This document shows positions 21,444 through 36,300 of a stretch of 64,000 nt of DNA, in pieces (the stretch's first letter is position 1; each line of letters begins with the position of its first letter). The DNA lies in the NCBI RefSeq assembly GCF_022539665.2, contig NC_081331.1:9951534-10015533 (forward strand), read 5' to 3'. Origin of the DNA: Daphnia carinata. Taxonomy: Eukaryota > Arthropoda > Branchiopoda > Diplostraca > Daphniidae. Both the position numbers and the translations under genes were made by a program. The notes beneath the pieces were generated by a model. It did no database searches. It was not told where the DNA came from and saw only the letters and a program-made list of their open reading frames with translations.

Positions 21444-24400
21444 GACACACGTACACACACACAAGCCGAAACGGCTGCGGTCGGGAAGACCGTTGCGGCG
21501 GGAGGCGGGAGGGAGAGATTCCCGTCGAGAAAAAGACCAAGAAGACCAAAAGAAAAAGAAAAAAAAAAAAACGAAGGAGGTGGTCATGGCGGTGGGGCAC
21601 TGGTTCACTAGCACAAGAAGAAGGTGGGGAGTAGGAGGGAACGGATAGAACTAGGGTACTGGGGAAAAAGACGGGAGGAGGAAAGGGACATGCTGGTAGC
21701 CACACGTACCTGTTGGGGAGGTTCCCTCCCGCTGGAAATTCATTTTCTTTTTTCAGATTATTATTATTATTATTTTTTTTTTTTGTTCCTTCATTTTCTC
21801 CGTATTCGTTCTTCATCATTTTGTTTTCATCTTCTTTCACATGTTCGAAAACGCTTTCGGTTTCTTCGCTTCCCCTTTTCATTTTCTTTTTCATTCACGT
21901 TCCGTTGGCCAGACATACCGGATGGCATCTGCCTTCTTCGCTGCTGCAGGCCAACAGATAACCGGTTCATTTTTGTTCATCATCATCTAGCATTCTTCTT
22001 CATCAGCATGACCCGCAGCCTTTACTATAATATCAAAACGTAGTAGAGATCACGAGAACCCACTGCTGCCGAATCATTTAAGCGTCTATGTATTTGCTTT
22101 CGCTCTCTCTGTCGCGCCCCGCTATGTATGGATCACGCGTCTATTACTTGTGGGAGGCGAAGAGCAAACATCGCGGTTCAAACGCAAGACGGGAACGCAC
22201 ACACACACAAAAAAAAGAAAGGGGAAAGCTCAACAAGACAAGAAGAAGAAGAAGAAAAAAAAAGGGAAGAATAGATTTTCATAATTGAAGCTACAAGTGA
22301 CGCCAGCACGTCACGATTTTGCTGCTTTGGCTTTGCCTCATTTGCACATCGGGACACACAACAGCCATACATATTGCCTTTGCTTGTTTTTAATGTTTTT
22401 TCTTGTTATTTCGCTGTTATTTTGTGGGTTCTATAGACGAAACACACAGGTTGAAAAAGCCTTGAACTGGCAGACCAAACAAGGGCCGGCCATTGAAGTT
22501 TTTGCATTCGCCAAAAAAAAAAAAAAACCCACTCTGGTAGATGCTGTCTCGACAGGTGCATTTACGGAAAAATTAGTGGCGTTCCAGCGTCGTTTCCGCC
22601 GTCTTCGTATTTTTGAAACCCGTTTTTTTTTTTTTTGTTTTGTTTGGAGATCCCGACCTGACGGCAATTAGAAGAAGCCAGCCGATTATGTGCCCCCAAA
22701 AAATGCTGATAAGTTTGGGTGAAAGAAATTAACCTGATTACATTGATGAGTCCCGCAACGATGGAGCGGGGCTTTATCTCTTCTCTGTATACATTTCGGT
22801 TCTTCTCTCGTTTTTTTTTTTTTTTCTTTTTTTGGTTGAGGGCAAGAAGAGCCACGGCCACTTTCACTCTTTAATTTCTTCTTCTTCTATTTTCTTAATC
22901 GTTCGTCTATTCGTATCTTCTTCATTTGCCTTACCAAATTTTTTCGTTTCATATTCGAATTTCATGGCTAGTGCTTTTCAAAAGTTTAAGCCGTTTCGGT
23001 CGGTGTTCGTTTAGGGCCATTGTTGTGTCCACCGACACATTCATTCCGTAATGTAATATCCTTTTTCCGGATAACATATGGTACGACATAGATCTATACA
23101 TCGGAATGCGGATTCCGGACGTGGAATCATAGCAAAAATGATGAATTCTGATCCTATCGACTATCCTAGGACAAGTCGACCGGAGCCTTTCGGGCTTTAA
23201 TCGCTTGGCCGATTTTGTTCATCAGATTGCCGGTTTTCAGTCCCATCATTGCAGTGTGCGTGGCGGTTTGCGATTTGCATGTCTCCCTTTTCGCTACTTT
23301 CTTCTTATCTCTTCAATTATTATGATTATTTTGACAGGCAATTGTCTTGTTCGTCTTCTCTTTTTACGTCTTGTTTTTTTCCATCGTGAACATTCGTCCT
23401 TCTTTTTTTTTTTTTTTTTTTCCAGGACTTAATTAGGTCACGCTGCGCCGGTTACGCAGTAATGATCGCAATCAACATGTCCCATTGGTGTAGACATGCA
23501 ACCGCTTCGCATTCTTCTTTTCTGTACCTATGCATTGAGATGAAACAAGAACGCCAAGGCAAAATGTCTTTTCGCTCGTTATTCACGGACATCGTTAATC
23601 GTGTGTTACGACAGTCTTACCGCAATACGAGCACATTATAACAAAGGCCCCTCGGACGGACAGAAAATAACGAAGCCGTCTAACTTTGAATGTTTTGTTA
23701 TTGTTCACATTTAAAGGTGAGAATGCTTTTCCGATATTTTTATTGGTGACTCCGATATCTCGCATCCGCCTCCCACATAGACAGCCGGATGTGAATGAAA
23801 AGCTTCTTTAATCTTAGGCAGAATCTATCTAATAAAATCTTGGACCAAAAGCCACTTTCCTTTTCTTACGTTCCCCAAGATTCTTGGTGTTTTTATAGTT
23901 CGTTATTGTATCTCTACGATTTTCTTGGACATTTTCTCGTTCGTGGCGAGTTGTTGTTTTTTTTTAAACACCGTCTGACCGTGATTCATTCAGCTTCGAA
24001 GGAGCGAAAGGTCACAGTTGTGAATGTCCAACTTTGGGGCGTTGATCGTCAACCGGACGTGATGAAACTGTTCGTACACCCACAATGATGGGGTTTTTTC
24101 TATACGAAGAAGAAAAACGTGTCTAATTTCAGAACGCAAAACAAATAGCTACAGCCTGCAATACGATTAAATATCGATCGATAAATCAACGTCAAGATCA
24201 ATCGTGGTTCATAATACAAAATGTGTACGAGAAGACGAACGTTGTTCCGCCCGAAATATTCGGAGCAAAACTCGAAATTGTGCAACACGTTTCTGGTTTT
24301 GTTAGCTACAAAACAATGTCACGAATGAAAGCAATATCATTTTCAAACGTTGACCGGAAAGGGAACATTCCCGGTGATATCCCGAACGGGTACGACTTCG

Positions 24401-24892
24401 CTTGATAATCGTCTCGTTCACCTTTGAACAAAAAAACTTTTGTTTGTTTGTTTGTTTTTTTGTTTTTTTTTTTTTGTTTTTTTTTAAAGGAATTTTCCCA
24501 AACGTGGAGGAAGAGAAGTTCGAAGCTCAATATATGCCTACAGAGCCAGAAGGGTAAGAAGAACTGTAACCATATATATATTTGTAGTAGACCATTCAAC
24601 TCAAGGTTACGTAAAAATCAGACGTGCCGGCGGCTGGCTTCTCCTCATTTGCCTTTCACTCGAGTCCCGGGTTTTATTTTACGGGGTCATCAATCAGCCG
24701 AGTGACGGGCGTCGTTGCTTGGTCAATCCCCAATACAAGACATGGAGAAAGAAAAAAAAAGGGCAAGGGAGAGGAGAGAAGAAGTCCGAGCAACACCCTT
24801 TTCCGATTTGGTTGTCTATTGTTTTTCTTTTTTTTTCTCTTGATTCTTGTTCCATTATCATTCCTTCCCTTCTTCTCTTCCTACGGATTTTT

Positions 24893-24893
<1 letters not shown>

Positions 24894-24931
<38 letters not shown>
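24894..24931 (+). repeat. 38-nt A homopolymer
   Basis: The longest single-base run in the window. It lies next to further A- and T-rich tracts and is not preceded by an element with retrotransposon features that I recognise. Confidence 0.9.
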
Positions 24932-24932
<1 letters not shown>

Positions 24933-27333
24933 ACGAAAACAATCTCAAATTGGGAAAAAAAAAATTATAAACTAAAAAACCTCTGTTGAAATTCTAAAAG
25001 AACCCCTCAGAGGATTTTTTGGGTGTATACACCCATGCACACTATAGGTGTGCTCGTGATCGTACCTCACTTCTGCTGGACAACAGTCCTTTTCTTGTTC
25101 GGCCTTTCGTTTGATTATGTCCCCGGCTTTAATCGCGTTTGGACACTGCCTTACGGAGCTCATTACCGGTGTCATCTGATTTTAGCCCTTAGCTGTGATG
25201 TGTACTGTACTTTTGGGAAAGACAGTCTTTTTGCTCGACCTTCCAACGAAAGTTGAAGAAGGAAACATAACGCCGAATGAAGAGAAACAAAGATCAAGAG
25301 GTCGCAACAGAATAATATTCAGATAGTTAAAGTGTGGTTGTAATTCGAACTTGAGAGTCACGATAGCGTCTATAGGCGTCCGGAATCGGGATGAAAAAAG
25401 AAAAAGAAATTAAGAGGTGTTGTCTGCTATGATCTCAAAATGCCGGAATATCATTACATTTTTAAGGAACTTGCCGCCGCTTGCGGCTTTGCCGTCAGTA
25501 TCATCCGCTCCACTTGCATAAAGAGTAAAACGGAATGAAATAAAATATTTAAAAAAAAAAAAAAAAAAATTGTAGGAGAGGCACAATTCAAGCAATCTTG
25601 AAGAGATTACTGTCGAGACAGAAGCGGGAGAAAACTGGTTTCTTTCGTTTTCGTGCGAGGACCTCTTTTTTTCAGTTTTAGACTTTCTCCTTCTGGTTTT
25701 CAAATGTTAAGAATCACGTTTTGGAGATCCCCTGCTCATGTTTATTTTATTTTATATATTATACCTTAAATTTTTTTTTATTTCATCGTCCTCGGGTTGT
25801 TGTCAGTTTTCATTTTCGTTTCGGGTCATCGTCTTCCTTTCAAATAAAAAAAAACAAAATTATATATTTTTCTTGTCGTGTTTTCCTGGTTGTTGTTGTC
25901 GACTGCTGCTGAGTCCGTGGTGTTTGACCCTGTTGTTTCATGGCCAGCTGAACCTTTTGCCTTTTGTTTTTTGTTTTTGTTTTTTTCTTCCTTCTTCTAT
26001 TTAACCCCTCAGACTCGATGGTATCGTCCGACTACCCGGAACCAGCGAGTGGTAGGAGAAAAAAAAAAAAAAAAAGAGAAAACATCACATGATCGACGCA
26101 GCAATAAAAAAAAAAAGGCAAAGAAAACGGGCAGCCATCTTTCGCTATAGGCGGCGGAAAGGTTAGATCAGACAATGAGGAAAAAAAAAAAAAAAAAAAG
26201 AAAACTCCTCGACTCACCGGAAAGGAATGGGAAAGCAGATAAGCGTTTATGTTTTTCAATCCAACTAGCGATGGGTCATTGTTTTTTTGTTTTTTTCTTC
26301 GTCGCCTTCGTTATTGTCTTCAACTGTAAATATTCGATAGCCCGCACGGATCTTGTGATAACCGATCGGACACGCCAAGTTGAGTTGCCCATCTGGCCCA
26401 CCTGTTCACGGCGGACTCGGTCGTCCGCTTGCCATCCAATTCGATTGTTCGTAAATCATCATTTAGAAAAATAAGGAAAGGAAAAATATATATAAAAAAG
26501 AAAGAAAAGAAAACAAGAGAGAAAAAAAGAGAAAATAAGACGGCCCCAGTTACCCCCCGCCGGGTAAAAATCCATTGTATTCCCCAAGTCCCGAATTCCA
26601 CAAGGCGATGTGCCGTGATTTATTTCGACTGGCTATCTTCGCAAAAGATAAGCCACAGGAGCAAAATGGGAAACGTGTAACACATAAGCTTGGTAGGAGA
26701 TTCACAAGTGATAACATCTCATAAAAAGAGTTACTGAACACAGAAAGCTGTTTGTGGGACGCATACTTCCAACTTGAGAAGTCCGGTGAAGAGAAGAGGA
26801 CGGCGTGAATAATTGGAAACGACACGTCACAGAGTCGCACAGTTCAATCAAAAAAAGAAAAATCCAGTGAGATGGAACCAAACCGAGGATGGAGCCAAAC
26901 GTTTGCTCAGCCTCGCCTATACGCCTCATACATAAGCGCACACGCATGGATAAATAGCTAAACAAACATCGGCAATATTTAAGTATCCCTTTTCCCTCAA
27001 AAATCTTTGCATAATGCAATGCTAGTTTTTTTTTCTTCCCTTTGTCTGTTGGTGACATTCGAGTTTGACATGACTACATTGGAAGTCATTGGAATAAAAA
27101 AAAAGAAATAGACGATGGCATAATGCGACAAGAGAACACATGAGCGCGTATAATATTGACGCAAAAAAGTAGGCGAAAAAACAAATCCTTGCCATTTCGC
27201 AATCTTTTTGGCGAAACAAACTCTCCAAAGAGTGGGCCATATCTCTTTTGTCTGCTGTCAAGGAGAAACGAAGAAAGTCGAAGAAAAATTCAAAACTTTC
27301 CATTTTTTTTTTCTTCTTTTCGGCTGGCATGGG

Positions 27334-27358
27334 TTTTTTTTTGGGGGGGGGGGGGGGG
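27334..27358 (+). repeat. Paired homopolymer: T9 then G16
   Basis: Nine T followed directly by sixteen G. A G run of this length can form G-quadruplexes. It mirrors the T13G14 tract on the minus strand at 16860-16886. Confidence 0.9.
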
Positions 27359-30300
27359 CTCGAACAATTTTCAGCTCCGGTTCCATCGAAGAGGAAGAAC
27401 AATGACACTATTCGGCCAAAAAGAAACATCTATGCAATATTCAAAAGCGACATGACGATCCCTTTGACAACATCCCCGTTGTGATGCGACATTGTCGCTG
27501 TGATTCCTTCGATGTACTTTTGCTGAATATTCTATTTCTTTAAAAAAAAAAAAGAATTACATTTTGTGTCCCACATAAGCCGCGCTTCGTGACCCCTCTG
27601 GTGTCAATGCCGTTCATCTTCCGTTTTTATTGGAACTCTGAGGTATACAAGCGAGAGTGCAAGAGTCAACGGGGCTGCACCGGCGATCCGATTATCAAAA
27701 AACGAATAGGGCCGGATAGCGTTCACACGAACCAATCACACCGAAGCCATTCACGCTAGTCTCTCGCCCTGCAAGCAAAAATGCGAAATTCCTTTTTTCG
27801 ATATTCGAAAGTTGGAGTTTAACAAGGTAACGACGGCCTGATCAAACGAAACAAATTGGCCTTTTGTCGTGTTGCTTCTTTTTGACGTCAGTTAAATAAA
27901 TTGAGGCTTGACACGCATGTTAAAAAAAAAAATCGATGACGTTTGCCTCGGCATTCAAAATGGCCGATAGTTGATTGCGAAAAGCCGTTGTTATGCGGCC
28001 CGATGGTCGCCATTTGATGCAAAAATTCGGGTATAACATGCAGATTTGACAATCACGACCTCCTCTCCGCATTGAGGCCACGGAATTAATTTAAGAGCAT
28101 GTGCAGGTGGCGTGATGTCATAAGGAATGCGAAAAAGTGAGGAATATAAATTTACGATGCCAAAGAAAAAAAAAATACATTTTTGTAACTCTGCGAAATT
28201 ATTTACATTTTCGTGATTTCCAATTGTTATAAAGCCCTGATTGGTGAGAATGTTTCATGCAGTCCTGCCTCGGCGAAAGGTACATCTTTGATGACGACAA
28301 ACGTTCGAGCCACGCGTCTCACATGGGACAACGATGACCAAGAAGTACTTTCCATTTCAAGAAACAGTGACAATATGTAACCCATGATCCAAGTAGTGTG
28401 GCAATAAGAATGGCGAGGGTGCACAAGTCACGATTCCACCATTATTTTTTGGCTCTCCCTAAGGTAGGTCACCTGCCAGCCAGACGTTCGTGCCTTCATA
28501 CTAACTTTTTCTTCACGTTCTTTCACAACTGGGATTTCTTTCTCATCTCAACCGTTTTACTATTTGTGACTAGAATCGTTGCGTAATTATTCAAACTTGT
28601 AGAAGCTTCCCCCTTTTTTTTATACCCTATTTTCCATCAAACATCTTTCAATATGCGAAGAGACGCTGTTCGTTCGTATCCAATATTTTTTCTGTATCGT
28701 TTAATGCATTTGGCGTTTGTGAGAAATAAAAAGTACGACACGATATAACCTCGATACGATGTCTTTTATGTTTTTTGTTTGTTTGCTTCTATCTTTGGCT
28801 TTCTTCGTTCAAATAATCGCAATGGCATTGTGTCTATTTTTTTTTTTTTGCATCCTCTCTATTGTTTTGTAATGCTAAAGACCATTGTCTTCTTTTGCTA
28901 TCCATCCGACAATGAAGATGCCATTTTGTCGCAGTTACGCTGCCATCCATTAGGTCCCTGTCAGACCTTCTGAAGGTCGAAGTTTTGCTCAAACGGTCAA
29001 CGACTGTGCGTCTCTACGCATTTGGGCTACTGAAAACGCATAGAAAAAAAAACAAAACAAAAGAAACGCCATCGAGCTCGATGATCCCTTCACGCGTGAC
29101 AGTTCTAGACATCGTGCGTAATTATGAAATATACGTGAAGGCGAACGAACAACAGGCGAGGCCATTGAGTTCGTCCGGGATGATACCGACTTCCGTGTCG
29201 AGAAAGAGAGAGGATCTCAAACTCCAGCTCGGCATCTTGGCTGTGAATAACCTTCTCATATTTAAAAAAAAATTTTCTTTAAGCACTGACCAGTTATCTA
29301 TCTGATCGTTTGACGTATGAAAATGGAAAATCATTCGCTTTTCTGTGAAGCTTTTAAAAATATGTTTTCTCTCATTTATCAATTGTTTTGGTTTTCAACG
29401 GAGTGCACAGCAGGTCGCTTACGAAAAGCAATTCATTTTGTTTCAAATAAGAATTTTTCATAACCTTGCCGATTGCTATGATAAAAGAGGGCCATTTTTG
29501 CTCATCTGTCTATTGGCAATGCAAGGCATCATTGTCCTTGTATTTTTACCCATTTTCGCAAGTTTTTTATTTCTCGTAATTCTAGAGATATTTCGTAAGT
29601 GTTTCTAGAGAGCTCGCCCACACAAAAGAAGAACCTTGCCACGTCAAATGGGCTTGCATGCTGCCATCCTTGTTAGTCACTGTGGCGCCTTTTTCGTTCG
29701 AAAACGGACGTAAACGTTGAGGCGCTTTGAAGAGCGAACAACAATAGAGAACAAGAAATAAGACGAACATTTTCGACGACACGCTCATGGCCGACGATGG
29801 CGTTTGCTGCTCTTGGCAAGGTAAAAGACATCATTCCTGCCCTTCTCCCCATACCTGGAGATGGCTACAGTCATACAGCCGGAGAGGAGAGAAATAAGAA
29901 GGAGCACGAATATTACTTGGCACGTGACCTTGCTGATGAAACCCTAATCGAAAATGGAATGCTTATGGTTTTAAAAACGTATTTATCAGACCATAAGTCC
30001 ATCCAGTCATCTCTAAACTGACCAAGAAGCAAGCTGCAAGGTCTGGAAAACCCAGCATCAAGAGCAATCCGAATGCCAAAGTATTTTCCATTGATTGTAA
30101 CGTTCCCGGAAAAAACCGAGACACGTAGAAAAATTCCTTGAAGTTATTCGTGCCACTATTCTTCTTATCGTTCAAATTGCCGCCTTAACAGAGTCCCTCC
30201 GCTTACGAAACGGTTGAATGGGCAACCCAAGGCCTTGCTGGTTTTAGTATTTCCCTGTCGCTTTTGCTCCCTCTCGTAATTCCGTCATTTTTTTACGTGT

Positions 30301-33300
30301 ATTGCATATACTTTTTTTTTTTCTTTATTGTCGTCTTTTCCCTTTAACCAATTGCGTTTTGGTTGTGTGACCTGCCGAAAAGAAGCGACAACCGTCTGCT
30401 GAACGTAGCTCACAATGGGATCGTAAATCACAACACCATCGTCGTTTTTTTTTTTCTAGGGCTCTCTTCTTGCATGTGTGTACGCGCCTCTTAATATTTT
30501 ATGCCGTCGCGTGTCTCGAGCTGATTCTTCATCAAAACCCGTCGTGACGGGACGACTGGAAATTTTGTTTCCTACAGTTTCTTTTTTTTTTTTTTTTATT
30601 ATTATTATTTTTATCTACGAGAATTTATTTTTTCCGCTTGCCATAGTACGATCCATCCAGTGCGGATGGTAACATGCTGCGCTGAATCTCGTCGATGTTG
30701 CCTTTCTTTTTATATCGCCCTTTCCGACTAATTTGTACGATTTATTGCTGCAATGCTTTAATACGAAGAATTTAATTCCGTTTGCTTTAATGCGTGCCTC
30801 ATAAAATTGTTAAATATCTAGCGTGTTGTTTTTTCTTCATTGTTCGACCTCTAATCGTAAGAGCACACTGCCACTCCCACGCGCAACAGAACTCATTCGC
30901 TTTGTGTTTTTTTTTTTTTAATGGTTGTCTCTAGTCTCTCCTCCCCATTTGCAATATTCCATGCACTTTCCACTATTTCGCGTGCCTCGTGTACATGTTG
31001 TAGACGTAAATGTTGTTGGAATAATGCGCGGTTATGGAAAACAGGTGCGGTGCCGGTCGTTGCCGGCCTTGGTCTCGAAAAGAGTCGTTCGTTGCACGGC
31101 AGTTTGGAGGAGAGAAAAACCAAAATTCCAAATTCAGCGAGTTGAAACGTTGAATCAGCTCAGCGTCGACTTGTAAAACGAGTTGACGCGCGTCGGAAGA
31201 CGAGTTTCGACATCCAACACGGCTGGCTTATTTGCCCGTGTTGGCTCTATGCAATGGCCCTGACGCCGAACGGATCCGTGAGAGTATTAGCACGGCACGC
31301 ACGGCCGCTTCTTATTGTCGTTCATTCCGGCTACACAAGCGCAATACACATAAAAACGCAGCGGATACGCGCCTACTCCGCTGGCTGTTCCGCCATGACA
31401 AGGCATAGAAGATGGACCAATTCTCTCCCGACACCTGCTCGCTTGAAGAAAAAGGGAAACCAACGTGTTGGACACACACAGACACACAAGCGTTACTCAT
31501 TTTTGTTGAATGATGATCTTTTTTTTTTTTGCGGCTAGAGAAAACGGTAAACGTCGTGCAAAGAGCGAGCGTCCTTGCCTGATGTGTTTCGACCTAGAAA
31601 TGGCTCAAAACAAGAAAAATTCCACACAATTGATGAGCCTCTACGAGCTTGAATGTTTACGACGGTAAGGGCTGATGATATTCAACAGCAGCAAACGAGC
31701 CATCGTTAAAAGGTGGATCTCTTTTTACATCGCGATTTCCCTTGGCCTTCACTTGCATCGCTCAATGCATTCGTTTAGATTTTACACGATGACACATCTT
31801 CTTCAGATACATGTTTATTTTGTAATTGATTACATACGCACGATGTAATCGATGTGTATTAAGCTATTTGTTTCTCCAGTTTGACGATCAAGTCACGTAG
31901 ACGTCAAAATGACGAGTTGGGCCGACTTGATAATCACTACCGCCATAAATAAACGTAAAATCAAAATAAAAAAATTAAGGAGGTAGATCAAACAAAGTGG
32001 TGGAAGACCTTCTTGTACACCCTTTGGTGGTATTGTTTACCCTCACGACCAACAAGGAGAGCTAAACAGAGGCATCAGTTTTTGGACCGGTTGCCAAACG
32101 GCTTCGGGGGAACGGCCCTCATCTCTCCGAGTAAACACCGAGGCCATGAAAAACAAAAAGCCCATCCGACGTGAGAGGAGGACCGGTAGGCGTTGGGAGG
32201 AAGAAGGGGAATTCTACTAGGGGTCGGGAGTGGGATGGATCTTCGTCCAAAAAGTGAAAGTAGTCCGCAGGGGAAGAGATGCTCATCTCCCAGCCGCAAC
32301 TGCGATGCGCTTCGGTTGCAACTCCACATCGTCGGAGGAGGAAACCTTGAAACTTTTAATTTTATTTCTTCTTGGGATTCTTCTTCTTTGTTAGCCTCAC
32401 TTTATTCACCTCATTCTACAGTTTTACATACTAAATAATGACAACATGTCCTTCTTCATTTCTTTTTTTTTTTCTTTTTCTATCTCTAAAATTCCTTTCG
32501 TGAAGTCTTTGGCTTTGAAATGTTTCTCTACACGGGCCATAGGGAAAAGCGTGAAAATTAACGAAGCAGCGAGTCCATCTGTTGCTATTTCCATTTCGCC
32601 AAAAAATTTACCTCTTTTGGTTGCTATTTTTATTTCCATTTCTTTTTTATTGTTATTGGCTTCTCGTTTCTTCCCCACTTGGTCGACCTTCTTAACAATG
32701 GATTTAATTGGGCGCGTGGCACAACCTTTAAGGTTGCACGATTTTCTGTTTTCTTACGTTCATTCAATTACGGCTTTTTATCGCGTTCTTGTATTTCCTT
32801 TCAAATGAGTCCACATCTTATTAGACAATAAAATGACAAACAAAACTACCAACAACGATCGAAAATAATAGAAAATTGCTTGGATCCTAGCGCCGATGGA
32901 ACAGCCGCACCGATAAAAACGCAACACGTTGTTGCGTAACAATTTTTGTAAAAAATATCAGTCACGGCTATTTTGCCACTTGGCGTATTTTTGTTTAAAC
33001 TGCGACATTGCAACCGGGAAAAATAAAATGACGCAACACACTTGAACGGGATTATAAGATGTCGCCATCAAAAAATTTCTCTCATGTCAATTGCCAAATA
33101 TCAGCATGCATATTTGTTCTTTGGCCATTTAGTTCTGCTTTTTCCCTTTGCAATAGCCGAGCCCATCCACCACGGCAAACGACCATCCGCACATTCGTCA
33201 TTGGCGTGATGCGATGCGATATAATCTTCGATTCTAAAAAAAAAAAAAAAAAAAAAAATAGCCCGTTTTGTAATATCCCGTTCAGCCTGTTAGCCTATGA

Positions 33301-36300
33301 CAAGCATCACTCGAGTCGGCTATCCGTATCGTCGTAAAACGAAACTGAAAAAGAAAAAAAGAAAAACGTCGTTTAAAGAGAAAGTAATTGACGGTTGGCT
33401 CAGTAAGGATCGTCTCTCTCTCTTTTTTTGCGTGCCGCAATGCATAATTTAATAGACATAGAAATACAAGCCATTAAGGGGCAAGGCCTTTCATGTTGAA
33501 TTTGTACGTTTGGTGAAATTTGCCGAAAGGAAAACAAGGCAACTGGCAATGACTATAGAAGAATAGAGTAAAAGAAGCCGCGATGAAATGTCATCGGCAA
33601 ATGAATGGCAAAAAATTATAAAACGTTTCTAAATATATGCAGAAATGCCAGATTACAGTGTACACACAATTTTGTGGTCCGTTTATAGTTCGTCGAGTAC
33701 ACGGGGGTTGTGCGCTATTGTTCTGCTCGATTTTTTTTTTTTAATTTTCGGCTATTACAATTTCGCTTGAGGCATTTAATCGTTTACCGTTTCTTTCAGA
33801 TTTGACATGTTAAAAGCTTTCGAAGAGGAGAAAAGAAACAGACGTAATAAGCACTCTCTCCTTCCTTTGAGTTCGCGCACGTGCGATGCTGTGAAAATCA
33901 CGCACAAGTGACCGAACATCGTGTGCATCACGCCAATCCGCGGGCTATGAATTAAGTGTCTAGCAAACACATTCGAGCGATGATAAGTCTTTCCGCAAAA
34001 CAAAAGGGAAAGAGAAGAAAGTTTTTTTGATATCATCTCCTCTTTTTGCGCGTGTTTTTGTTTGATTTCTTTCGTTCATTCACGCGCGTTCGTCATTTTC
34101 TTCATTTGCCTTGATGATTCACACCTGAGAACTTTCCCTCCTTTGAAAAGAGTGTTGATATCAACACAAAGAATAAAAGAAGGCTTCGACAAAGTAATCG
34201 AAAGGGAAATATTCATGGATTCAAACGACAGTGAGGGATGGCTATTTACCCATAACATGCACCTGTGAATTTGAAAAATTCTGCGCCAGAGGCAGCAAAT
34301 ATTGGCAATTCGGAAGGATATCGTTTAAAGAAGAAAACAAACAGAGATGGACGTCAAAAGGCCTTTCAAAGCAGCCACGTCGTTGAACAATTTTTTGTCG
34401 AATCATTCTTGATCGATGTTGATAAGACCCACATGCAAAACGAGCGTCTTGTTAGTATAGTTTGATCAGATCTCAGCCGCGATCGAAGCTATATCGAAAT
34501 TTACAAGGCGATTAGGAATGTTATTGGATTTATCGATTGTCCCCTTACGTCGTAAAGATATTAAATTCAAAGAAAAATGTCTGTGAAACATAAGAATTAA
34601 TACTATTTCGTTGGTTTGATTTGTTTAAGTCTGGTCCAATCTATTTTTCAAACTCGGTCTTGGCGCTGTCCGGCAGCAGGTGCTTAAACCGGAAAAGCCA
34701 CAGAGCTCCTATATCCTTTCCCATGTTTAATTTGATTGCAACGATGTTTATTTCATGAAATCTCCTTGGGCCAATAATTGCGGCACCTGCATAACACCAG
34801 CTCGTTTTAGTTGCGTCGTCACATGACCACCGCACGAGCGGAAAATGTTATCGTGCTTCTTCGAAAAAAATTGCAATGCACACCACTACATTCTCTTTAT
34901 ACCTTTCCTGGATGTCATTCTTTGTTTTTTCATTTTCATGGACGCTTCTTCGATTATGAAATGAACTGATCAAGGACTCGATGGTGGCCAGCGGGCGCTC
35001 ACGTTTTCCCGTTTCGTCCATTATCCTTTTCCCGATACCGTGTTGCGGTATGCATATTTTGACACAGTCGGCAGCATTGTCTATGACATGAAAAAGGAAA
35101 AGTTCGAAGAAAAAAAAATGGAGGCAAAGTGCCATGTCACGGACGACACTACCGGTGAGTTAAGCCACCGACATTTTTTTCGGGAAGGTTTTTTTTTTTT
35201 TTTTTTTGAGGGGGGTTTTCTTTATCAGACGAAACTCTAGAAATATTCCATAAAAAATAAATAAATACTGCTTCATCCTGTGTGCGACTTTCACGTCGTC
35301 AAAAGCAAACAGCTTAAAAAAAAAAAAAAGAAAAAGAAATGTGTATTCATCAGAAGGGTTGGGTGCTTTAAATATACATTTTCTTCTTCCATTCATCGTC
35401 CGATTTTTTTTCCCTCTTTTACAAGACACGATTGAATTATCGTCCTTTGGCCGATTCACGCCAAATCAAAGCCGAATACCGCCTCCTTAACAAATGACCA
35501 AGCGACCATTTTTTCTTTTTATTGACTGAATTCCAGTTTCATTTCTATTGATGATAAATCGGTTTTCTTTTTTTGCAGTCATTCTTCTAAATGTGAGGCA
35601 ATTTATAGTTATATAGAGTTTTTTTTTTGCATGCTCTTTCAAAGTGACCGCCGAGTCATCAAATCACCCGCTGGCATTCTTACATAGCTTTATTTAAATC
35701 AATTAATTTTTAGTTCGAATTTTGTGGATTATGACGTGAAAAACATCACGACATAACTGAAATGTCCATTACTCTCATGACTGTAGATTTTTAGTTTTAA
35801 AAAAATTTAAAGGATTTTTTTTTTCTCTATTTTTCTTTAGTTAAAAGCAGTGCTTCATAGGAGAGGGAGGGTGTGTTCTACTATCCCATAATTTCTGTAT
35901 TTCTCACGCTTTGAGAAGCCACCTCACCGTTTTGCCGCCACTCTATACTACTTGTGGCTTTACTCTTCGTATAGTCTAAAAATACAGAAGAAAGTTCACG
36001 CCGTGACGGATGATTAGCGTGATTCAACCTTGCATTCAAAAGCGTAGAGGGTAGGTTAAACCCCACGCCATGAGAGCCGCCGCCAAAAGTCTATGTACAA
36101 AATGTATGCGGATGCATAATGTTATCAAACGTTATTCTGTTCTCTCCCTCATGTGGAACTCATAGTTTTTTTTTTTTTTATTGAATTATTTGTAAGGAAT
36201 TTTCTTTTCCTCCTTGTTGTCTATATTTTTTTTTATGCGTCGTGATGACGATGAATATCGTAGAGGCAAGAGGCCGGCAGACTGGCCAGCGGGGGGAAGC

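Noticed and set aside
29582-29788. 68-codon minus-strand frame beginning with a leader-like MSVSSKMFVLFLVLYCC
   Set aside because: Leader-like start and an AATAAA just after the stop are suggestive, but there is no recognisable mature peptide, no splice support and no promoter, so it stays below the calling threshold.
35040-35160. Plus-strand exon-like segment ending at a GTGAGT donor
   Set aside because: Good donor and lysine-rich open frame, but no acceptor with a pyrimidine tract and no partner exons.
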